Positions 34,220 through 41,871 are shown, counted from the first letter of the stretch. The stretch is DNA of 64,000 nt from Streptomyces sp. CB01881 (GCF_002953255.1 NZ_CP026498.1:5651158-5715157); one strand, 5' to 3'. The notes: generated from the sequence alone by a model not told the origin. Program-made: numbers and translations.

Positions 34220-36076
34220 CTGTCCACCACCGCTGAACCCACCAAGACCACTTTCCGGGACCTGGGGATCCTCCCGGAGACCGCCGAGGCCCTGGAGGCC
34301 GTCGGCATCGTCCACCCCTTCCCCATCCAGGAGATGACCCTCCCGGTCGCGCTGACCGGCCACGACGTCATCGGCCAGGCCAAGACCGGCACCGGCAAGA
34401 CGCTCGGTTTCGGCCTCCCGCTGATCGAGCGGGTCGTCGTCCGCGCCGACGTCGACGCCGGCCGCGCCACCGAGGAGCAGCTCAGCGACTTCCCGCAGGC
34501 GCTGATCGTCGTCCCGACCCGCGAGCTCTGCACCCAGGTCACCAACGACCTGCAGACCGCCGGCAAGGTCCGCGACGTGCGCGTGCTCGCCGTCTACGGC
34601 GGCCGGGCCTACGAGCCGCAGGTCGAGGCGCTGAAGAAGGGCGTCGACATCGTCGTCGGCACCCCGGGCCGCCTGCTGGACCTCGCCGGGCAGAAGAAGC
34701 TGAACCTCGCGCAGGTCCGCGCGCTCGTCCTGGACGAGGCCGACGAGATGCTCGACCTGGGCTTCCTGCCCGACGTCGAGAAGATCCTCACCATGCTGCC
34801 GGCCAAGCGGCAGACCCTGCTGTTCTCGGCGACCATGCCGGGCCAGGTCATCAGCCTCGCCCGCCGGTACATGAGCCAGCCGACCCACATCCGGGCCGCC
34901 GCCCCGGACGACACCGGCGCCACCGTCGCCAACATCGAGCAGCACATCTTCCGTGCGCACTCGCTCGACAAGGTCGAGGTCGTGTCGCGCATCCTGCAGG
35001 CCGACGGCCGCGGGCTGGCGATGATCTTCTGCCGGACCAAGCGCACCGCCGCCGACGTCTCCGACCAGCTGACCCAGCGCGGCTTCGCGGCCGGCGCCGT
35101 CCACGGCGACCTCGGCCAGGGCGCCCGCGAGCAGGCGCTGCGCGCGTTCCGCAACGGCAAGGTCGACGTGCTGGTCTGCACCGACGTCGCGGCCCGCGGC
35201 ATCGACGTCGAGGGCGTGACGCACGTCGTCAACTACCAGTGCCCCGAGGACGAGAAGACCTACCTGCACCGGATCGGCCGCACCGGCCGGGCCGGCGCCT
35301 CCGGCACCGCGGTCACGCTGGTCGACTGGGACGACATCCCGCGCTGGCAGCTGATCAACAAGGCGCTGGACCTGCCGTTCAACGAGCCGGAGGAGACCTA
35401 CTCCACCTCGGCGCACCTGTACGAGCTGCTGAAGATCGCCAAGGGCACCACCGGTGTGCTGCCGCGGTCGGAGCGGACCCGGGCCGGGCTCGGCGCGGAG
35501 GAGGTCGAGGACCTCGGCGAGACCGGCGGGCGCGGTTCGCGTTCGGCGGGCGGCCGGGGCCGCGGCGGTGCCAAGGGCGACTCCGGCAAGCCGGCCGCCG
35601 CCGTCGAGACCCCCGAGGAGAAGCCGGCCCGCCGGACCCGCGAGCGTCGCCGCACCCGTGGCGGCAGCACGGTCGCGGCCGACGCGGTGACCGGCGCGCC
35701 CGTCGAGGGCGCCGCCGCCGTCGAGGCACCGGCGGCCCCGGCCGTCGAGGGTGCCGATGGTGAGGCCGCGGCACCGCGCCGCCGCCGTCGCCGTCCGCGC
35801 AGCACCGCCGCCGGCGAGACCGCCGTCGCCGTGGTGGCCGAGGCTCCGGCCGCGGTCGCCGAGGCCGCGGACGCCCCGGCCGCCGACGCCGCCGTGGCGG
35901 AGAAGCCGGCCCGGCGCACCCGCAGCCGGGCCAAGGCGAAGGCCGAGCCGGCCGCCGAGGGCGCTGCGGCGCCCGAGGCCGCCGCGGACGCCCCGGCCGA
36001 GGCCCCGGCCCCGCGCCGCCGCGCCCGGACCCGTCGTCCGGCCGCCGAGGCCGCCGAGGCGACGCCGGAGAGCTGA
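34220..36076 (+). CDS. DEAD-box ATP-dependent RNA helicase (RhlE/DeaD type)
   Basis: A protein of about 618 residues. The helicase core covers roughly 10-420: Q motif (F12, PIQ 35-37), AKTGTGKT 54-61, PTRELC, GTPGRLLDL, DEAD, SAT, then HGDLGQGAR and HRIGRTGRAG. The last 200 residues are a low-complexity RNA-binding tail with repeated PARRTR-like basic blocks separated by Ala/Glu stretches. The core unwinds structured RNA in ribosome assembly and mRNA decay. The start is not firm: homology begins at STTAEP, where CTG 34220 follows GGAAGAGG; no ATG or GTG lies nearby in frame, so a CTG start or a longer protein is possible. Confidence 0.88.
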   Translation: MSTTAEPTKTTFRDLGILPETAEALEAVGIVHPFPIQEMTLPVALTGHDVIGQAKTGTGKTLGFGLPLIERVVVRADVDAGRATEEQLSDFPQALIVVPTRELCTQVTNDLQTAGKVRDVRVLAVYGGRAYEPQVEALKKGVDIVVGTPGRLLDLAGQKKLNLAQVRALVLDEADEMLDLGFLPDVEKILTMLPAKRQTLLFSATMPGQVISLARRYMSQPTHIRAAAPDDTGATVANIEQHIFRAHSLDKVEVVSRILQADGRGLAMIFCRTKRTAADVSDQLTQRGFAAGAVHGDLGQGAREQALRAFRNGKVDVLVCTDVAARGIDVEGVTHVVNYQCPEDEKTYLHRIGRTGRAGASGTAVTLVDWDDIPRWQLINKALDLPFNEPEETYSTSAHLYELLKIAKGTTGVLPRSERTRAGLGAEEVEDLGETGGRGSRSAGGRGRGGAKGDSGKPAAAVETPEEKPARRTRERRRTRGGSTVAADAVTGAPVEGAAAVEAPAAPAVEGADGEAAAPRRRRRRPRSTAAGETAVAVVAEAPAAVAEAADAPAADAAVAEKPARRTRSRAKAKAEPAAEGAAAPEAAADAPAEAPAPRRRARTRRPAAEAAEATPES

Positions 36077-36092
36077 CCCTCCGAGACACCGC

Positions 36093-36142
36093 CCGGAGGG
36101 GGCGGCCCGGTCCCGCACGACGGGACGGGCCGCCCCCTCCGG
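36093..36142 (+). terminator. Very long terminator hairpin after the helicase
   Basis: A perfect 16-bp stem (36093-36108 with 36127-36142) stacked on an inner GTCCCG/CGGGAC helix, starting 17 bases past the helicase stop codon. Confidence 0.93.
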
Positions 36143-36265
36143 CGTTGACGGCCCGTCGGCGTCGGACGCCCCCTCCGGTACGGGCGCACGGCTACGGTGG
36201 GGGTTACCGGCGGGTCACTCCCGCCGTGCCGCAGGAAAGCCGCAGGAGATCCAGGAGATCCGCCC

Positions 36266-37147
36266 ATGAGCACGCCTCCGTTCCTCACCCTCCCCCGCTG
36301 CGCCGGTGCGCTGCGGGTGGCGACCGCCCGCGGGGAGTTCGCCGCCCTGCGGGCCGAACCGGCGGGAGCGGTGCGCGGGTCGGCGCTGCTGGTGCCCGGG
36401 TTCACCGGCAGCAAGGAGGACTTCATCGCGCTGCTGGAGCCGCTCGCGGCGGCCGGCTACCGGGTGACCGCGGTCGACCAGCGCGGCCAGTACGAGACCG
36501 GCGGCCCCGACGACCCGGCGGCCTACGCCGTCGAGGCGCTGGGCGAGGACGTCCGCGCGCTGTCCGCGGCGCTCGCCGCCGACGGGGAACCGCTGCACCT
36601 GCTGGGCCACTCCTTCGGCGGCCAGATGGTCCGCGAGGCCGTCCTGGCGGCCGCCGCCGAGGGCCCGCTGCCCTGGCGTTCGCTGACCCTGATGTCCACC
36701 GGGCCGGGCGCGATCGACCCGGGCGAGGCGGAGCGCACCAAGCTGCTGGTCTCGGTGCTGCCCTCGATGAGCCTGGAGGAGATCTGGCAGGTGCTCCAGC
36801 AGATGGAGGAGGGCTCGGGCGACCCGGCCCAGCAGCGCACGCCCGAGGTCTCCGAGTTCCTGCACCGCCGTTGGGTGGCCAACGTGCCGCAGGCGCTCAT
36901 GACCACCGGCAGCCACCTGGTCGCCGCGCCCGACCGGGTGGACGAGCTGGCCACGGCCGCCGGCGCGCTGCCCGCCCTGGTGCTCTCCGGTGTCCGGGAC
37001 TACGCGTGGCCGGTGCCGGATCAGACGAAGATGGCCGAACGGCTGGGCGCCCGCCGGGTCGTGGTCGAGGACGCCGGCCACTCCCCCAACGCCGAGCAGC
37101 CGACCGCCACGGCCGAGGCGCTGACCGGCTTCTGGGGCCGTTCGTAG
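36266..37147 (+). CDS. Alpha/beta hydrolase (lysophospholipase-like)
   Basis: A 293-residue hydrolase. The oxyanion motif PGFTGSKEDF is near residue 45, DQRGQYETG follows, the nucleophile elbow GHSFGG near 115 (Ser), an Asp in SGVRDYAWP and the catalytic His in DAGHSPNAEQP complete the triad. It is serine hydrolase-like; the substrate is unknown. ATG at 36266 is preceded by GGAGATCC twice (CAGGAGATCCAGGAGATC), an unusual duplicated ribosome site. It lies between the helicase terminator and the structured leader of the next gene, so it is probably monocistronic. Confidence 0.88.
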   Translation: MSTPPFLTLPRCAGALRVATARGEFAALRAEPAGAVRGSALLVPGFTGSKEDFIALLEPLAAAGYRVTAVDQRGQYETGGPDDPAAYAVEALGEDVRALSAALAADGEPLHLLGHSFGGQMVREAVLAAAAEGPLPWRSLTLMSTGPGAIDPGEAERTKLLVSVLPSMSLEEIWQVLQQMEEGSGDPAQQRTPEVSEFLHRRWVANVPQALMTTGSHLVAAPDRVDELATAAGALPALVLSGVRDYAWPVPDQTKMAERLGARRVVVEDAGHSPNAEQPTATAEALTGFWGRS

Positions 37148-37211
37148 CGCTTTCCGGGGCCGCACCCGGGGCTCGTCCGGGCCCTTCCGCCGGCCCGGTC
37201 GGCGCCGGTGC

Positions 37212-37240
37212 GGGACAAAATTCGTTAGTTGCGGTAATAT
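37212..37240 (+). promoter_or_regulatory. Promoter for the structured leader
   Basis: GGGACA (37212-37217), 17 bases, then TAATAT (37235-37240), in the most A/T-rich stretch of this part of the window. It would start transcription near 37247, about 270 bases upstream of the 48-residue gene. Confidence 0.6.
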
Positions 37241-37246
37241 TTGATT

Positions 37247-37518
37247 CTGTCCGGGAATCATCGTCGGCATCGACGTCGGCGCGAATCAGCCGAAACCAGG
37301 ACTTTACGGACGGGCAACGGCCCGGTAGCAGCACCACGACAGAGTGGGCCACGAGGGACCAGAGGTCCTCTGGCAGGGACCAGCGGTCCTTCGGCAAGCA
37401 GGGGGGAGCCCTTTTGCCGCAGCAGACCGCCGAACGTTCGGCACGACAGACCCCGAAAGGGCTGATACCCACTCAGCCACGACCGCCCCGCACCACGGGG
37501 CCAGGAAAGGAGACGCCC
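37247..37518 (+). promoter_or_regulatory. Long structured 5' leader or small RNA
   Basis: The stretch from the TAATAT promoter to the ATG at 37519 holds no credible gene. It contains two tandem 21-base palindromic units (37354-37395), an 8-bp long-range stem AGCCCTTT/AAAGGGCT (37407-37414 with 37456-37463) enclosing the palindrome CCGAACGTTCGG (37430-37441), and a CCCCG/CGGGG hairpin (37486-37500) directly before the ribosome site. This order of elements resembles a cis-acting RNA that controls translation of the downstream gene; no known riboswitch class is recognised. Confidence 0.5.
37354..37395 (+). repeat. Two tandem 21-bp palindromic units
   Basis: Copies at 37354-37374 and 37375-37395 share AGGGACCAG-GGTCCT, differing at 4 positions. 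Each is an inverted repeat (GGACC/GGTCC); the first also reads CCAGAGG-T-CCTCTGG. They could be two RNA hairpins or a double operator. Confidence 0.75.
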
Positions 37519-37665
37519 ATGCGCTTCGAGATCCTCCGACTGGACGACGCCAACGGCACCGCCACCGACCGACTGATCGCCGACGCCGAGACCGTCCGCG
37601 AGTTCGTCCAGGCCGCCGCCCGCACCGGCGAGCGCCTGCTCATCCGTCCGTGCCCGACCGTCTGA
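37519..37665 (+). CDS. Conserved 48-residue protein of unknown function
   Basis: A 48-residue acidic protein, MRFEILRLDD..., ending IRPCPTV. It has an N-terminal beta-strand pattern and one amphipathic helix (AETVREFVQAAARTGERLLI), and a single Cys. Similar short proteins are, as I recall, widespread in Streptomyces, but no function is known to me. ATG at 37519 follows GGAAAGGAG by 5 bases. A strong promoter and a 270-base structured leader precede it and a perfect terminator follows, so it is its own transcription unit with more regulatory DNA than coding DNA. Confidence 0.8.
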   Translation: MRFEILRLDDANGTATDRLIADAETVREFVQAAARTGERLLIRPCPTV

Positions 37666-37748
37666 CCCAGCGCGGCGCCTCCGACCGGGAGCCCTCACCC
37701 GCCGCCGAAGACCCGGGAGCGTCCGATCCCGACGTTCCGATACCAGAC

Positions 37749-37787
37749 TGACGCCCCGTCACCGCGATCGCCGATGACGGGGCGTCA
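37749..37787 (+). terminator. Terminator of the 48-residue gene
   Basis: A perfect 13-bp stem (TGACGCCCCGTCA at 37749-37761 with 37775-37787) with a 13-base loop containing GCGATCGC, 83 bases past the stop codon. Confidence 0.85.
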
Positions 37788-37981
37788 GTGCGTCCGGGGC
37801 CTCCCCGTCCGCCGGGACCGACGTTTGCCGCCGCCCGCCGCTGGACATCCCCTACCGGGAGCCGCCCGCACCGCGCCCGCCCGGCACCGGATCAGCGCCC
37901 GCCACCGACGGGTGCCACCGAGCCCTCCGTACGGGTGATCGTCCTTGACGCGGCGGTCCGGAGGGAGGAGCGTTGTCGGCT

Positions 37982-38620
37982 ATGAGGGGCGAGCCCAGCT
38001 GCCCGAGGTGCGCCGGTCGGGTCCGCGCCCCCGGTCTGTTCTCAGACACCTGGCAGTGCGACCGGCACGGAGCCGTGCACCCGATGCAGCCGGTGCTGCC
38101 CCCGAGCATCGAGGCGCTCGGCGTCGCCGTCGCCCGTTCACAGGTCCCCGTCTGGCTGCCCTGGCCGCTCCCGGTCGGCTGGCTCTACACCGGCATCGCG
38201 CACGTCGGCGACGACGTCTCGGGCGCCCGGGCCACCGCCGTCGCCTGCTCCGGACCGGCGCCGCTCGGCGGCTTCGGGGAGCTGGTGCTGGTCGCCGAGG
38301 AGCTGGGCGTCGGGCTCGGCGCCCGGTACGCGGGGCTGGCCGGCCCGGACCCGGGCGAGTCCGTCGGCCTCTACAAGCCCGCCGACGCCAAACTGATGGC
38401 GGCCGGGCGGCCCACCCCGATGTTCCACGTCCCGGACGCACCGGCCGACCGCGCGGTCTTCGTCGGCGAGGCCCGCGGGCTCTGGCTCTGGGCGGTGGCC
38501 TGGCCCGAGCAGTCGGCGCTGGTGATGTACGACGAACTGGTCCTCACCGACCTGCGCGAGGCCGGCGCCGAGCTGGACCTGCTGCCCTGCGGCGCCCTCT
38601 CCCCCCGCCTACTGGGCTGA
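37982..38620 (+). CDS. Conserved Streptomyces protein with N-terminal zinc ribbon
   Basis: A 212-residue protein. The N-terminus carries CPRC (Cys7, Cys10 region) and a later Cys in TWQCDRHG followed by His, a likely zinc ribbon. The body is hydrophobic and Gly-rich (PVWLPWPLPVGWLYTG; GFGELVLVAEELGVGLGARYAGL), ending LLPCGALSPRLLG. I believe this is the DUF6758 group of conserved Streptomyces proteins; function unknown. ATG at 37982 or TTG at 37973 could start it, both behind GGAGGGAGGAG. The PHP-domain gene follows after 53 bases, so the two are probably co-transcribed. Confidence 0.78.
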   Translation: MRGEPSCPRCAGRVRAPGLFSDTWQCDRHGAVHPMQPVLPPSIEALGVAVARSQVPVWLPWPLPVGWLYTGIAHVGDDVSGARATAVACSGPAPLGGFGELVLVAEELGVGLGARYAGLAGPDPGESVGLYKPADAKLMAAGRPTPMFHVPDAPADRAVFVGEARGLWLWAVAWPEQSALVMYDELVLTDLREAGAELDLLPCGALSPRLLG

Positions 38621-38673
38621 CCCCCGCACTATCCTGGGCCGCACCCGCCGCCCAGCCCCAGGGAGACCCCGCC

Positions 38674-39534
38674 GTGCGCATCGACCTGCACGCCCACAGC
38701 AACGCCTCCGACGGCACCGACACCCCGGCCGAACTGGTCGCGGCGGCGGTCGCCGCCGGCCTGGACGTGGTGGCGCTCACCGACCACGACACGGTGGCCG
38801 GCCACGCCGAGGCCGCCGAGGCGGTGCACGGGCTGCCGGCCGGCACCCGGCTGACCCTCGTCCCGGGCGCCGAACTGTCCTGCACCGTGGACGGCATCAG
38901 CATGCACCTGCTGGCCTACCTGTTCGACCCGGCCGAGCCGGGGTTCGCGCAGGAGCGCGAGCTGGTGCGCACCGACCGGTTCCGCCGCGGGCGGGCCGTC
39001 GTCGAGCGCTGCCGGGCCCTGGGTGCGGACATCAGCTGGGAGCAGGTCGAGCGGATCGCGGGCGCCGGCTCGGTGGGCCGGCCGCACATCGCCAGCGCGC
39101 TGGTGGAGGCCGGCGTGGTGGCCACCGTCTCGGACGCGTTCACGCCGCAGTGGCTGGCCAACGGCGGGCGGGCGGACGTCCGCAAGCACGAGACCGACCC
39201 GGTCGAGGCGGTCCGGCTGGTCCGGGCGGCCGGCGGGGTGCCGGTCTTCGCGCACCCGGGCGCCGTGAAGCGCGGACGGACCGTCTCCGACCAGGTGATC
39301 GCCGACCTCGCGGCGGCCGGGCTGGCCGCACTGGAGGTCGACCACGTCGACCACGACGAGCCGGCCCGGGAGCACCTGCGCGGACTGGCCGCCGAACTCG
39401 GCCTGCTGACCACCGGGTCCAGCGACTACCACGGCGGCCGCAAGACCGTCCGGCTCGGCGAGCACACCACCGATCCCGCCGTCTACGAGGCGCTGCTGGC
39501 GCAGGCGACCGGCGCGAAGCCGATCGGGGGCTGA
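38674..39534 (+). CDS. PHP-domain phosphoesterase
   Basis: A 286-residue metallo-phosphoesterase. The four PHP motifs are visible: DLHAHSNASDG near residue 4, LTDHDT near 36, VPGAELSC near 69, then FAHPGA and the late GSSDYHG. The closest characterised type is RNase AM/YciV, a 5'-3' exoribonuclease and 3',5'-nucleotide bisphosphatase. GTG at 38674 follows GGGAG by 7 bases. It is downstream of the zinc-ribbon gene and convergent with the SUFU-domain gene. Confidence 0.9.
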   Translation: MRIDLHAHSNASDGTDTPAELVAAAVAAGLDVVALTDHDTVAGHAEAAEAVHGLPAGTRLTLVPGAELSCTVDGISMHLLAYLFDPAEPGFAQERELVRTDRFRRGRAVVERCRALGADISWEQVERIAGAGSVGRPHIASALVEAGVVATVSDAFTPQWLANGGRADVRKHETDPVEAVRLVRAAGGVPVFAHPGAVKRGRTVSDQVIADLAAAGLAALEVDHVDHDEPAREHLRGLAAELGLLTTGSSDYHGGRKTVRLGEHTTDPAVYEALLAQATGAKPIGG

Positions 39535-39584
39535 GCGCGGGCCCGGCGCGCACGCCGGGGTGCGGAAGCGTTTTCGGAGGCCCG

Positions 39585-39617
39585 CCCGGCCCGGCCCGAG
39601 CGGGGGCCGGCCCGGGC
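39585..39617. terminator. Probable bidirectional terminator
   Basis: Near-complementary arms of alternating GGCC/GCCC runs around a GAGCGG loop between the convergent PHP and SUFU genes; one base is bulged, so the exact pairing is uncertain. Confidence 0.5.
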
Positions 39618-39628
39618 CTGATCCGGCG

Positions 39629-40288
39629 TCAGTCCAGCGGTACCGCACGGCGGTCGGGGTCGCGCAGGTCGGTGCCATGCTGGAGCCAGCGCTCCTCCAG
39701 CGCGGCCGCGCCGTGCACGCGCTTCCAGCCGGCCTCGTTGGGCGTCATCGGCAGCAGCGGCAGGAAGCGGACCGGGTCCGCCGGCTCGTCCAGCTCCAGA
39801 TCGGGCACCAGGCCGCCCGGTTCGGCGGCCAGCACCGAGGTGAACGGCGCGCCGTCCCAGAGCGGGGAGCCGAGGTCCAGCGAGCCGCCGGGGGCCACCA
39901 CCAGGCCCTCCACCTGCGGGGTCGCGGCGAAGGTGGCCAGGGTGCGCAGCACGCTGTCGCGCCCCCCACGGATCGTCAGGACCAGTTCGGCGCGCGGGCC
40001 GCGGACCTGGTCGGCGACCATCGCGGTCGGGTCGGCCATCGGTGCGGCGGCCATGCCGAGCGTGGCGTAGCGGACCAGCCCCTCGGCGTCCGGGCCGAAG
40101 CGCAGCACCTCGATCCGTTCCGCGCCGAGGAAGGTGACCGCGGCGCGGCCGCTGGTCTCGCCGAAGGTGGTCAGCAGCCGCGCCTCGACGGCGGCCAGCA
40201 CCGCCTCCCGGGAGAGCCCGGAGGGGTCGTGGGAACTGCCGCCGGAGGCCGCGGAGGGGTCGCCGAAGAGCGGGAAGTCGTGCGCCAT
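39629..40288 (-). CDS. Suppressor-of-fused (SUFU) domain protein
   Basis: A 219-residue cytosolic protein matching the bacterial SUFU domain: LRFGPDAEGLVRYATLGMA, then a PRAELVLTIRGG strand pair, FAATPQVEGLVVAPGGSLDLG, and the closing LPLLPMTPNEAGWKRVHG. SUFU belongs to the wider SUKH/SUFU superfamily, many members of which are immunity proteins of polymorphic toxins; no toxin gene is adjacent, so a housekeeping role in actinomycetes is more likely here. ATG at 40288 is chosen at the start of the conserved region (MAHDFPLFGD). It is divergent from the corA leader, about 90 bases from its probable promoter. Confidence 0.82.
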   Translation of the reverse strand: MAHDFPLFGDPSAASGGSSHDPSGLSREAVLAAVEARLLTTFGETSGRAAVTFLGAERIEVLRFGPDAEGLVRYATLGMAAAPMADPTAMVADQVRGPRAELVLTIRGGRDSVLRTLATFAATPQVEGLVVAPGGSLDLGSPLWDGAPFTSVLAAEPGGLVPDLELDEPADPVRFLPLLPMTPNEAGWKRVHGAAALEERWLQHGTDLRDPDRRAVPLD

Positions 40289-40369
40289 GCGGTGAGCGTA
40301 ACCCGGGGGCCGCGCACGGTTGTCACGAGCGTCACGAGAACTCCGCAGCGGCGATGGCCGGTCAGATGT

Positions 40370-40375
40370 TAGTGT
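40370..40375 (+). promoter_or_regulatory. Candidate -10 box (TAGTGT) of the corA leader
   Basis: TAGTGT would place transcription start near 40382, just before hairpin 40401-40431. No consensus -35 lies at 17 bases. A direct repeat GTCACGAG (40322-40329, 40331-40338) upstream could be an activator site. Confidence 0.3.
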
Positions 40376-40400
40376 GAGCGACTGGCCACCGGGGATGCTT

Positions 40401-40431
40401 ACCTCCTCCGGGGCAGCGGCGTGAAGGAGGT
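40401..40431 (+). promoter_or_regulatory. Hairpin that can hide a perfect Shine-Dalgarno site
   Basis: ACCTCCT (40401-40407) pairs perfectly with AGGAGGT (40425-40431). The right arm is a full match to the 16S anti-Shine-Dalgarno and serves the candidate leader peptide at 40439. Folding would switch its translation off. Confidence 0.55.
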
Positions 40432-40438
40432 GGTTGCG

Positions 40439-40519
40439 GTGGATACCAGCCGACCATGCAGTACCGGCAGCTCTACCCGGCCCGGACGCCTTCCCCGTAC
40501 CCCTCGCCACGCAGGCTGA
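40439..40519 (+). CDS. Candidate 26-residue Pro/Arg-rich leader peptide before corA
   Basis: GTG at 40439 lies 7 bases after AAGGAGGT and opens a 26-codon frame with four Pro and five Arg, closed by TGA at 40517. More than a third of its codons end in A or T (CGA, CCA, AGT, TCT, CTT, CGT, CCT, GCA), unlike any gene nearby, so it is either noncoding or a regulatory peptide made with slow codons. Pro-rich or basic leader ORFs control Mg2+ transporter genes in Salmonella (mgtL for mgtA, corL for corA). The corA gene starts 227 bases further on. Confidence 0.45.
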   Translation: MDTSRPCSTGSSTRPGRLPRTPRHAG

Positions 40520-40525
40520 AACAGC

Positions 40526-40558
40526 CCCAGCAGTAGCTGGGCCCGCCGCGTTCGCGGG
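40526..40558 (+). promoter_or_regulatory. Hairpins just after the corA leader peptide
   Basis: CCCAGC-agta-GCTGGG (40526-40541) starts 6 bases past the leader stop codon, followed at once by CCCGC/GCGGG (40542-40558). A ribosome at the stop codon would cover the first hairpin, which would suit attenuation. Confidence 0.45.
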
Positions 40559-40746
40559 GACGACCGAGGCGGTGTCGACCGGCCCGGGAGAGCATCCTCA
40601 CCGGCGTCCGGTCGTTCCAGCGCGTGCCCCAGCAAGGCCGAGGACCGACCGCAGGCGCCCTTCAAACCGGTGTTCCTTCGCCGTCGCACCACGGCCACCC
40701 CTTCACCGCGCCGCCGTGCGGCGGCTCCTGCCCCAGGGAGCCTGCC

Positions 40747-41871
40747 ATGTCGATGATCAACAGCCTGCGCGCCGCCGTCCGCACCAACCGCCGCCGCTCG
40801 GAGTCCGCCCTGTACGACTCGATCCACCCGGGCGCGTCCGCGTCGGCCGTGGTGGACTGCGCGGTCTACCGGCACGGCCTGCGCCAGGGCGAGAGCTGCA
40901 GCCCGCGCGAGGCGGCCCGCCTCGTCAAGGCCTCGCAGCAAGTGCAGGACGGTGCAGGATCGTTCAGCTGGATCGGGCTGCACGAGCCGACCGAGGCCGA
41001 GTTCGAGGGCATCGCCCAGCGCTTCGGCCTGCACCCCCTGGCGGTCGAGGACGCCGTCCACGCGCACCAGCGGCCCAAGGTCGAGCGCTACGACGACGTG
41101 CTGTTCGCCGTCTTCAAGACCATCCGCTACGTCGAGCACGACCAGCTCACCCCGACCAGCGAGGTGGTCGAGACCGGCGAGCTGATGGTCTTCGCCGGGC
41201 GGGACTTCGTGATCACCGTCCGGCACGGCGGTCACAGCTCGCTCCAGGAGCTGCGGCTCCGGCTGGAGGCCGACGCGGACGGCGCCGGGCTGCTCGCCAA
41301 GGGCCCCTCCGCGGTGCTGCACGCGATCGCCGACCAGGTGGTGGACAACTACCTGCTGGTCGCCGACCGGCTGCAGACCGACGTGGACGAGATCGAGTTC
41401 GACGTCTTCTCCAACAAGGGCGGCCGGGGTACCGACGTCGGCCGGGTCTACCAGCTCAAGCGCGAAGTGCTGGAGTTCAAGCGGGCCGTGGCGCCGCTGC
41501 TGCGGCCCATGCAGCAGCTCTCCGAGCCGCTCCAGAGACTGGTCGACCCGGACATCCAGAAGTACTTCCGGGACGTCGCCGACCACCTCGCCCGGGTCAC
41601 CGAGCAGGTGCACGGCTTCGACGAGCTGCTCAACTCGCTGCTCCAGGCCAACCTGGCGCAGGTCTCGGTGGCGCAGAACGAGGACATGCGCAAGATCACG
41701 GCCTGGGCGGCGATCTTCGCCGTGCCCACCATGATCACCGGCGTCTACGGCATGAACTTCGACTACATGCCGGAGCTGCACCACAAGTACGGCTATCCGA
41801 TGGTGCTCGGCAGCGTCGTGCTGATCTGCATCGGCATGTACCGCGGCTTCCGCCGCAACGGCTGGCTGTAG
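40747..41871 (+). CDS. corA: CorA-family magnesium/cobalt transporter
   Basis: A 374-residue membrane channel for Mg2+. It has a long cytosolic N-terminal funnel (WIGLHEPTEAEFEGIAQRFGLHPLAVEDAVHAHQRPKVE is the typical opening, here described in parts), a long stalk helix ending LLQANLAQVSVAQNEDMRKI, TM1 with the pore signature YGMNF, and TM2 (GYPMVLGSVVLICIGMYRGF), then a short basic tail. ATG at 40747 follows GGGAG by 8 bases. A leader of about 365 bases with a candidate peptide and several hairpins precedes it. It is convergent with an EamA exporter. A second Mg2+-linked gene lies 1.9 kb downstream. Confidence 0.94.
   Translation: MSMINSLRAAVRTNRRRSESALYDSIHPGASASAVVDCAVYRHGLRQGESCSPREAARLVKASQQVQDGAGSFSWIGLHEPTEAEFEGIAQRFGLHPLAVEDAVHAHQRPKVERYDDVLFAVFKTIRYVEHDQLTPTSEVVETGELMVFAGRDFVITVRHGGHSSLQELRLRLEADADGAGLLAKGPSAVLHAIADQVVDNYLLVADRLQTDVDEIEFDVFSNKGGRGTDVGRVYQLKREVLEFKRAVAPLLRPMQQLSEPLQRLVDPDIQKYFRDVADHLARVTEQVHGFDELLNSLLQANLAQVSVAQNEDMRKITAWAAIFAVPTMITGVYGMNFDYMPELHHKYGYPMVLGSVVLICIGMYRGFRRNGWL

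Noticed and set aside
33939..34337. 132-codon rightward frame beginning at ATG 33939 in the helicase leader
   Set aside because: No ribosome site precedes it (the ATG is inside hairpins), it overlaps the helicase start in another frame, and its product is low-complexity Arg/Pro.
37344..37751. 135-codon frame overlapping the 48-residue gene
   Set aside because: It has no ribosome site, its product is His/Arg-rich shadow-like sequence, and the ATG at 37519 in another frame has an ideal site.
40382..40746. M-box or other known Mg2+ riboswitch before corA
   Set aside because: I compared the region with the remembered M-box core and saw no match to its conserved segments. An Rfam search would settle it.
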